Shown here one piece after another: positions 58,736-64,000 of a stretch of 64,000 nt of DNA. This DNA is from Chiridota heheva (Eukaryota > Echinodermata > Holothuroidea > Apodida > Chiridotidae), in assembly GCA_020152595.1 (NCBI GenBank), contig JAIGNY010003771.1, positions 445,001 to 509,000 of the forward strand, in the 5' to 3' direction. Both the position numbers and the translations under genes were made by a program. Each line of letters opens with the position of its first letter. The stretch's first letter is position 1. The notes below the pieces were generated by a model. That model did no database searches. It had not been told where the DNA came from and saw only the letters and a list, made by a program, of their open reading frames with translations.

Positions 58736-58985
58736 CTTACATGTACATTCGCTTGCGATAACCTCTTCGCCCATTGGCCACATCATCCAGTTGAGGAAAT
58801 ATTGTTTGCAGTTCCTCTTGATGCCTCTGCTCCAACGATGGTTGTCTTCTTGAAAGCCATGTCCTTCGGTGAATCTTCATTTCTTCCAACAAGAAATCCA
58901 AATTATCTTCCAAAAGACTTTCAGGGAGAACATATTCAAAATCTCTTTGGTTGATTGACCAAATGCAAAATGGAGATATTCTGGT
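58736..58985 (-). pseudogene. Small Polinton open frame of unknown function
   Basis: A minus-strand frame of about 80 codons ends in TAA at 58736. It contains 'EYVLPESLLEDNLDFLLEEM', 'HRRTWLSRRQPS' and 'QLDDVANGRRGYRKR'. Its composition (acidic then strongly basic) is coding-like, whereas the plus-strand frame over the same bases looks like a shadow. It could be an N-terminal piece of the polymerase or a separate small protein; I do not recognise it. Confidence 0.4.
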
Positions 58986-59555
58986 TTACCAGATTGATTA
59001 ATTTGCCTCCAACTTTCCATCCTGAATTAAAACTTTTAATCAGACGAATATAGTTATAGGCTATGTTCCACTGGTTTAACATCAAAATGTAAAGTGTAGA
59101 AATTCCTGAGAATTATTAAATATTTAAGAAACAATATACGATTTTGCGATATTAGGGTCAGAAGATGTTTATAATCAAGTTTCAAAGTAAGATAAATATG
59201 CAACAGGTTTTTTTTGTTTATGACAGCATACAATGTACCAATATTCCAATAATAAAATTTATAACAAGAGTTTAAAATATGTAATCATCAGCAAAAACAG
59301 CAGAAAAGAACATGTAAGTGTAGATTGAAACACCTATGCTTTGCTTGACCTAAACTCCTCTTATATCCTGTTCGAATGTTTGTAAACATTGTGTTTCATG
59401 GCAAATGTCAAGATAAACAAATACAAATCACCATTTTTCAGTGTCCTAGGAAATGTCCTTAGATTGTTCTTTATTTGTAAACAATCTTACTTAGCCAGAC
59501 ATTGTCGGACAAAACACTTTGGAGAACATTATTCATCACCAACAGTTACGGTCTG
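58960..59555. other. Gap between Polinton genes, nothing recognised
   Basis: AT-rich with no frame showing a family motif. The packaging ATPase (Walker A GxxxxGKS/T) was looked for here and elsewhere in the element and not found. Confidence 0.45.
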
Positions 59556-59560
59556 TTACA

Positions 59561-60333
59561 TTATTTCCGAAGATCCAGCAGTTTTCTCATGTTGTTTGTC
59601 CCTCCATAAAAAAAATCAATATTTGTTTTTATTGCTGAGTTATACATACACACAGCATACAGTACGTTCTGCCATTTACCCATCAAAGTAAAATCGTACA
59701 GGTGGGTATGGACTAGTTTTGCTATAACTTCTCCTACCTTGGGAAACAAACGCTGTAGTTCTTTTCACTGTTTTATCTTTAGCATGCAACCTTTACGAGT
59801 CGGTATAGACTCTTCTTTAATGAACAGCCGAACATCTACGTAAACATTGTTTTTCAAACGTTTCACACACATCATGACTTCATCACCCAGTGGCCACTTG
59901 TTTGATTCTATGTCCTCCTTGGAGGATGAACTGATCAGAGTGGAAATTGCTGTGTTCACCTTTGGAGTCGACTGTTTCATCGCTTCCCACTGCGTCGTTT
60001 TAAGTGCGATTCCAATTATTTCACCCCAAATTGCTGAAATGCACTCAGATGAATATAAACTCGTCCTTCGTAAACATTTACAGAGATAAAATCATCGTTT
60101 CCCAGATAGTAACGATACGATCCATTCGGCTGCAAACCCTGTTTAATATCCCGAGGCAGAAGTACATTTTCATCTTTCTTTTCTGGTGTGTCTTTCTTTT
60201 CTGGTTCGTCTTCCTTTTGTTGGATACCACTGGATTCTCCCACAACCACAAGTTTAGAATTGAACACATTAGGATAAATCCCTGCTTCATCTGCGCCATA
60301 AAAAAATGCCACGATTATTAAGGGTAAGTTCAA
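59561..60333 (-). pseudogene. Tandem PC4-like (ssDNA-binding coactivator fold) protein, broken
   Basis: The frame opens at 60333. After an acidic/Lys linker with repeated 'EKKD' words, a first PC4-like unit reads 'YYLGNDDFISVNVYEGRVYI', 'HLSAFQQFG' and, after a frameshift near 60018, 'GIALKTTQWEAMKQ'. A second unit follows with 'WPLGDEVMMCVKRLKNNVYV', 'IPTRKGCMLKIKQ' and 'LQRLFPKVGEV'. In PC4/p15, 'L......V.VR.F.....PTKKGI.L...QW..L' is diagnostic. The second unit has TGA exactly where TGG (the conserved Trp) is expected (about 59765); the frame continues to 59561. It would bind single-stranded DNA. It belongs to the Polinton by position. Confidence 0.6.
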
Positions 60334-60639
60334 ACTTGCTTTCCAAAGTTTAGAAGTTTGATTCAGGTAGTTTCACTGTGTCTCGTTTTTGGCTAAAAGT
60401 GCTACCTTTGAGGAGCAGGGGCTTGTATTCTATTCATTTTCCCTAACAACCCTCTTTGTGTAGTCATTTTCATGAAACTGTGTTTATTAACAACACCCAA
60501 ACACGATTTTCTATTTTCTGTGGACTGTCCTACCTTCACAACACCCAAAACATTTCTGTTTCCATGGTCTCTTCTTCCCTGACAACCTAAACATTTTCAA
60601 AACTTTATTCAATTTTTTAGCTCCTTTTCCTTCTGTTTC

Positions 60640-60910
60640 TTCAGTCTTGATCATTTTTTTTTTCCTTCTCTTTACTCGTTTTTGATTGATATTTATTCTC
60701 TCTTCTTTTTTTTCATTTCTTTATTCGTTTTTAATTGATACTTTTTTTAAATATCTTTTCATGTTTTTAATTTACATTTCTTCTTTTTAACTCTTTATTC
60801 GATACTTATTCTTTTTTGAACTTTTCATTTTTTAAATTATATATATATATTTTTGTTGTATCTCTCATTCTTTTTTAATTTATTTTAACTTTTTTGTTTT
60901 GTTTTGCATA
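60640..60910. repeat. T-rich low-complexity tract
   Basis: About 270 bases dominated by 'ctttattcgtttt' and 'ttgatacttattc' words, a loose tandem of about 60 bp. There is no coding signal. It may be the eroded edge of the Polinton. Confidence 0.7.
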
Positions 60911-61199
60911 TACTATTTATACAAGTATACTCTCCCCCAGACAATTGTTTTCCTTATCAATCCCTTTCTCTCTAAACACCTTCTGTTGCCATGTGACATC
61001 AGCTCATGAAAATTCCAACACTTAAATGCTAGTCTTTAACCTTCTTTTTAGGCCTTTATGACTTCATTGATCTGTTCCTACCTCGTCCCCGGATGACATC
61101 ATGTCACTTTGGGGATCTCTGACGTCATGGTGACGTCAAAATATAATGTCACTCCCTGGAGTGTCCTCAAAATGGTTCTACCTCGAGTGTTATCATTTC

Positions 61200-61295
61200 T
61201 ACTCACACACATACACCCATACATACACACACCATCATGACCACATAGGTTTCTGATGCTATTGCATCAGAACCAAAAATTGAATCAAGCTTCTC
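61200..61295 (-). repeat. Inverted copy of the dispersed repeat seen at 1-90 and 8880-8990
   Basis: The segment runs 'cacacacatacacccataca', then 'ccatcatgaccacatagg' and 'gatgctattgcatcagaacc'. It is the reverse complement of 8885-8975 with few changes. Just upstream, 61119-61139 has two TGACGTCA-type words ('ctgacgtcatggtgacgtca'). Confidence 0.75.
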
Positions 61296-61299
61296 AAAA

Positions 61300-62600
61300 C
61301 GTTTACCAACATTCTTTTTGTAAATTAACCAGATTTTTTGCAAATTTGTTGTAATATGATTGTTCAGAAATGTTCTGATTTTTTTAACTAATCTAATTTA
61401 GTAAATTTTTGTGAAAGTTCTGGCTAAAGGCAAGTGCCCCCTAACCTCCCAGTGAATACGCCACCAGTTGCTCCCTCCAACACACACACAAACATTAAAA
61501 GTAAAAGTTTTTCAACTAGAGGAAATTTACGCCTATTTTATCGCAGAAAATTATTTTATAATTGGTTGAAAGTCAGTGTTTTTGAAGAAGTCATTCTAAA
61601 TGCACATGAAAGAAAGCAAATTCAACCGCTGCTTTACCATTGTGCTGCAAAGCTAATTCTTTGTCAGTTTCAATCAATCTTGAAATGAATTCACTTCTGT
61701 ACGTGTGGTCACCAATCACCTTCATGCACATAAGGCTGAGTGTGATTTCAATATTGGGAAACACAGACTGAAGAAGGAACTAAATCGAAATACACATTTT
61801 GATACGCGCCGAAAATAATATGTTACTTATGGGTTTTGTAGTGCTTGAGCGCTGCTGTGCCGGGTCACGTACAACAAGGGCTCCAGATGGGCCTCGGTAC
61901 AAAGATCAAAGCCAGATCCAACATTTATTTTGCTCACAAGGGGGAACCAATTTACATGCACTATTGCTTCTATGTTTTATTACTCATTCATATAAACATT
62001 AATTTTTCAAATTGATGAAATATTTACGGGTCCCTTAAGTCACAGGGCCTCCTGGCAAATTCCAAGTGTGCCCATGTGATAAGACTCTTCTGTCTATTCA
62101 TATACCTAATGGTAAATGTTTCCCCAGTGAGCAGGTAGCGAAGGTCATAACAAACAGTTTTGCAGTTTCATGATAATTATTTTGGCAAACTTTCTGAAAT
62201 TCACAAGAACTTTGTCACAATCTGTTTTCAGTAGTGCACAGCTTTAATATCAGTTATGAACAAATGAAGCTGTGTTTATAATTTCAGTCTTGATTATGTG
62301 AAAATTGCCGTGCAAAACATGGCTGCACGGCACACTAGATGAAATCTTGCCCTATGCACCATCCCACAATTTTTCAACTGTAAGCTAATTCTCTCATATT
62401 TTGATGGATTCGAAACCCTGAAATGCTGTTTTCCATAAATATGACCCAGAATGATAAATTATGTTGCTTATATGCTACACAGCGATAGCCCCAGCAGGGG
62501 AGGGTATAGAGTGAGGCCCCTTGCCTGCACTCACAATTTGTCAACTGTGAGCTAATTCTAGCATATTACCAATGAATACTGACACTTTAATTACAGTTCT
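61300..62600. other. Intergenic with a diverged direct pair
   Basis: 'caactgtaagctaattctct' at about 62378 and 'caactgtgagctaattctag' at about 62538 mark a diverged tandem pair about 160 bp apart. No gene was recognised. Confidence 0.5.
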
Positions 62601-62649
62601 CTATATCAATGATCCAGAAATAAACAATTCATGGTGCCTACATGATAGT

Positions 62650-62790
62650 AGAGAAGGGCGGTACCAAGAGGGGGTGGGAGGGTGGGGGAGGGTGGAAGGA
62701 GGGGATGGAAGGGGGAAGGGGGGATAAAGCACCAGAGCAATGTACCAGAGGTGGATTTGTCCCATTTCAAAAAAAAAAAAAAAAATGCCC
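62650..62790. repeat. G-rich tract followed by poly(A)
   Basis: About 75 bases (62655-62730) are almost pure purine with many GGG/GGGG runs, enough for several G-quadruplexes. A 17-base A run follows at 62769-62785, which suggests the 3' end of a retrocopy or processed transcript. No parent sequence was recognised. Confidence 0.7.
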
Positions 62791-63477
62791 TGCACCTTGA
62801 TATTAGATAATCAGAGTTGGTGACAAGTTGATGAGCCATGTTAAAAATGTGGTGATGGGGAGGGGTTGGGGGAGAGTTGATAGTGTGTACTTAGACTTTG
62901 GACTGGACTGAAGGCTTTTTTAGTGGCAATTGGTTGACAGCACTTGGTCAATTAGAAGCTGATGGTTGGCAAGTGAAGTTATTGTATTAGTTACCAGAGT
63001 TCTATCGTGTGAGTTGGGATGATTTTGTACTTAAATATGTCATGAATGGTTGTTGTGACGATGCATAAAGAAGGGATGTGCACTTTGATCATGAAGGTCA
63101 CATCAGGAGGCATGACAAAGTTATAAAAGGGTAATTTGTTGTTGAAATATTCAACTAGGTTGTACAGTTGTGTATAACAGAAAAAGGTGAGATAATTAAG
63201 CATCAGGAAGACTAGCATGCAACACATATTCTTTGGGCTGACAGTGTTGATAGCGATGTCGGTTGACTATTGAGGTGGTATGTTTGGTGAGGTGGTGGGT
63301 TCTGTGATGACTGCAATATTAGCTGATGGATGCAGTGTGTTGGTAGCCAGTGTTGCTTGTTTTAGGCTCGCTGGGTTGGCATGGTTGTAGGTGCGAAGTT
63401 CAAAATGCCTGCGTATATTTGAGTCTTTGCTTTATTTGAGTCCATTTCTTTGCAATTTATAGCAGTGGTAATATGCC

Positions 63478-63720
63478 GACTGAAGGCTGGATTTCAGGTG
63501 GGATGGCATATGGGACAGGGTGGGATGGCATATGGGACAGGGTGTGATACCAAGTGGGATAGAATGTAATGGCCTGTAGGACAGGGTGGGATGGCACGTG
63601 GTACATGGAGGGATGGCATGTGGGACAAGGGGGCATGGTATATGGGGCAGAGAGGGATGGCATGTGGGACAGGGTATATGGGGCAGGGTGGCAAGGTGTA
63701 TGGAGGGATGTCATCTTGAT
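63478..63720. repeat. Degenerate minisatellite with GGGATGGCATATGGGACAGG core
   Basis: A unit of about 22 bp ('gggatggcatatgggacagg') repeats with many length variants, at least nine recognisable copies. Two more 'tatgatggcatatggg'-type traces lie near 63728. The His/Pro-rich minus-strand frames over it are artefacts. Confidence 0.88.
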
Positions 63721-64000
63721 TGCAGGTATGATGGCATATGGGTCATGTAGTGGAATGGTATCTGAATTTCATGTATGATTTTCTGTAGGGAAGGATGTAA
63801 GATGGGGCATCATGCAGAAGAGAGGGTAGAATGGCAGTTGTGACAGAGGATGGAAAGCATGTTATTAGTGGTGACAGAATTTGTATTGTTTGCGATGTCT
63901 GGTTAATATCTTGAAATTTTGCCTATGTGCGAACCTGATACAGAGACTTTATTCCATAAATATATGTTAAGGTAGGTCAAATATCCAGTTTCATTTTCTC

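Larger units (their letters stand above)
51674..60333. mobile_element. Decayed Polinton/Maverick element
   Basis: Hallmark Polinton genes lie within 8.7 kb: retroviral-type integrase (-, 52690-51674), minor capsid protein (+), small glycine-rich protein (+), major capsid protein (+), adenovirus-type protease (+), protein-primed DNA polymerase B (-), and a two-domain PC4-like gene (-). The packaging ATPase was not found. Every large gene has frameshifts or stops, so the element is dead. The length is about half the usual 15-20 kb. Long terminal inverted repeats were not recognised, and the given ends are simply the outermost recognisable genes. The element lies upstream of the last predicted sulfotransferase exon and may sit in a further intron. 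Confidence 0.88.

Noticed and set aside
58667-58954. 95-codon plus-strand frame
   Set aside because: The minus-strand reading of the same bases has more protein-like composition and fits the Polinton orientation; the plus frame shows no motif.
60640-60910. T-rich tract considered as a Polinton terminal inverted repeat
   Set aside because: No complementary partner was found near 51.6 kb.

Overview
The window is AT-rich animal genomic DNA: split genes with GT-AG introns, several classes of eukaryotic transposon, a tRNA-derived SINE and many satellites. Nothing prokaryotic is present. The mix of a DIRS-type retroelement, a Polinton/Maverick, a Nin-DC-like SINE and a multicopy FEN1-like nuclease family suggests a marine invertebrate, possibly a deuterostome such as a hemichordate. 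The species is a guess.

Two host genes are supported. On the + strand, three exons (3289-3391, 7323-7457, 21140-21285) encode the C-terminal part of a ZnT2/3/8-like zinc transporter; earlier exons lie outside the window or were not recognised. On the - strand, a CHST-type Golgi carbohydrate sulfotransferase is supported by an intact catalytic last exon (41523-40660) and two phase-compatible stem-region exons (43924-43812, 50973-50929). Its first exon was not found.

Most other recognisable sequence is mobile or repetitive. At 0-2.8 kb there is a mosaic of direct and inverted copies of one repeat, recurring near 9.0 and 61.2 kb. The 13.7-kb last zinc-transporter intron holds a hAT remnant and a three-layer nest: an I-group LINE inside a DIRS-type element inside an older minus-strand LINE. 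It also holds a tRNA-derived SINE. At 30.96-37.64 kb lies a 6.7-kb element with long inverted termini built of subrepeats. Its single, intron-containing and now broken gene carries FEN1/XPG-nuclease-like motifs; this is the best candidate for an under-described system. A CR1/L2-like LINE follows on the - strand. Introns of the sulfotransferase gene carry a 1.7-kb array of about 50-bp units and a 28-copy array of 20-bp units.

At 51.67-60.33 kb is a decayed Polinton/Maverick: integrase, minor capsid protein, a small glycine-rich virion-type protein, major capsid protein, adenovirus-like protease, protein-primed DNA polymerase B, and a gene with two PC4-like domains. All but the smallest reading frames are broken. 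It shows an inverted duplicate of the integrase tail and a junction that removes the polymerase C-terminal half.

The last 3.5 kb holds a dispersed-repeat copy, a G-rich tract and a degenerate minisatellite. All boundaries were read by eye. Family assignments rest on recognised motifs, not searches.
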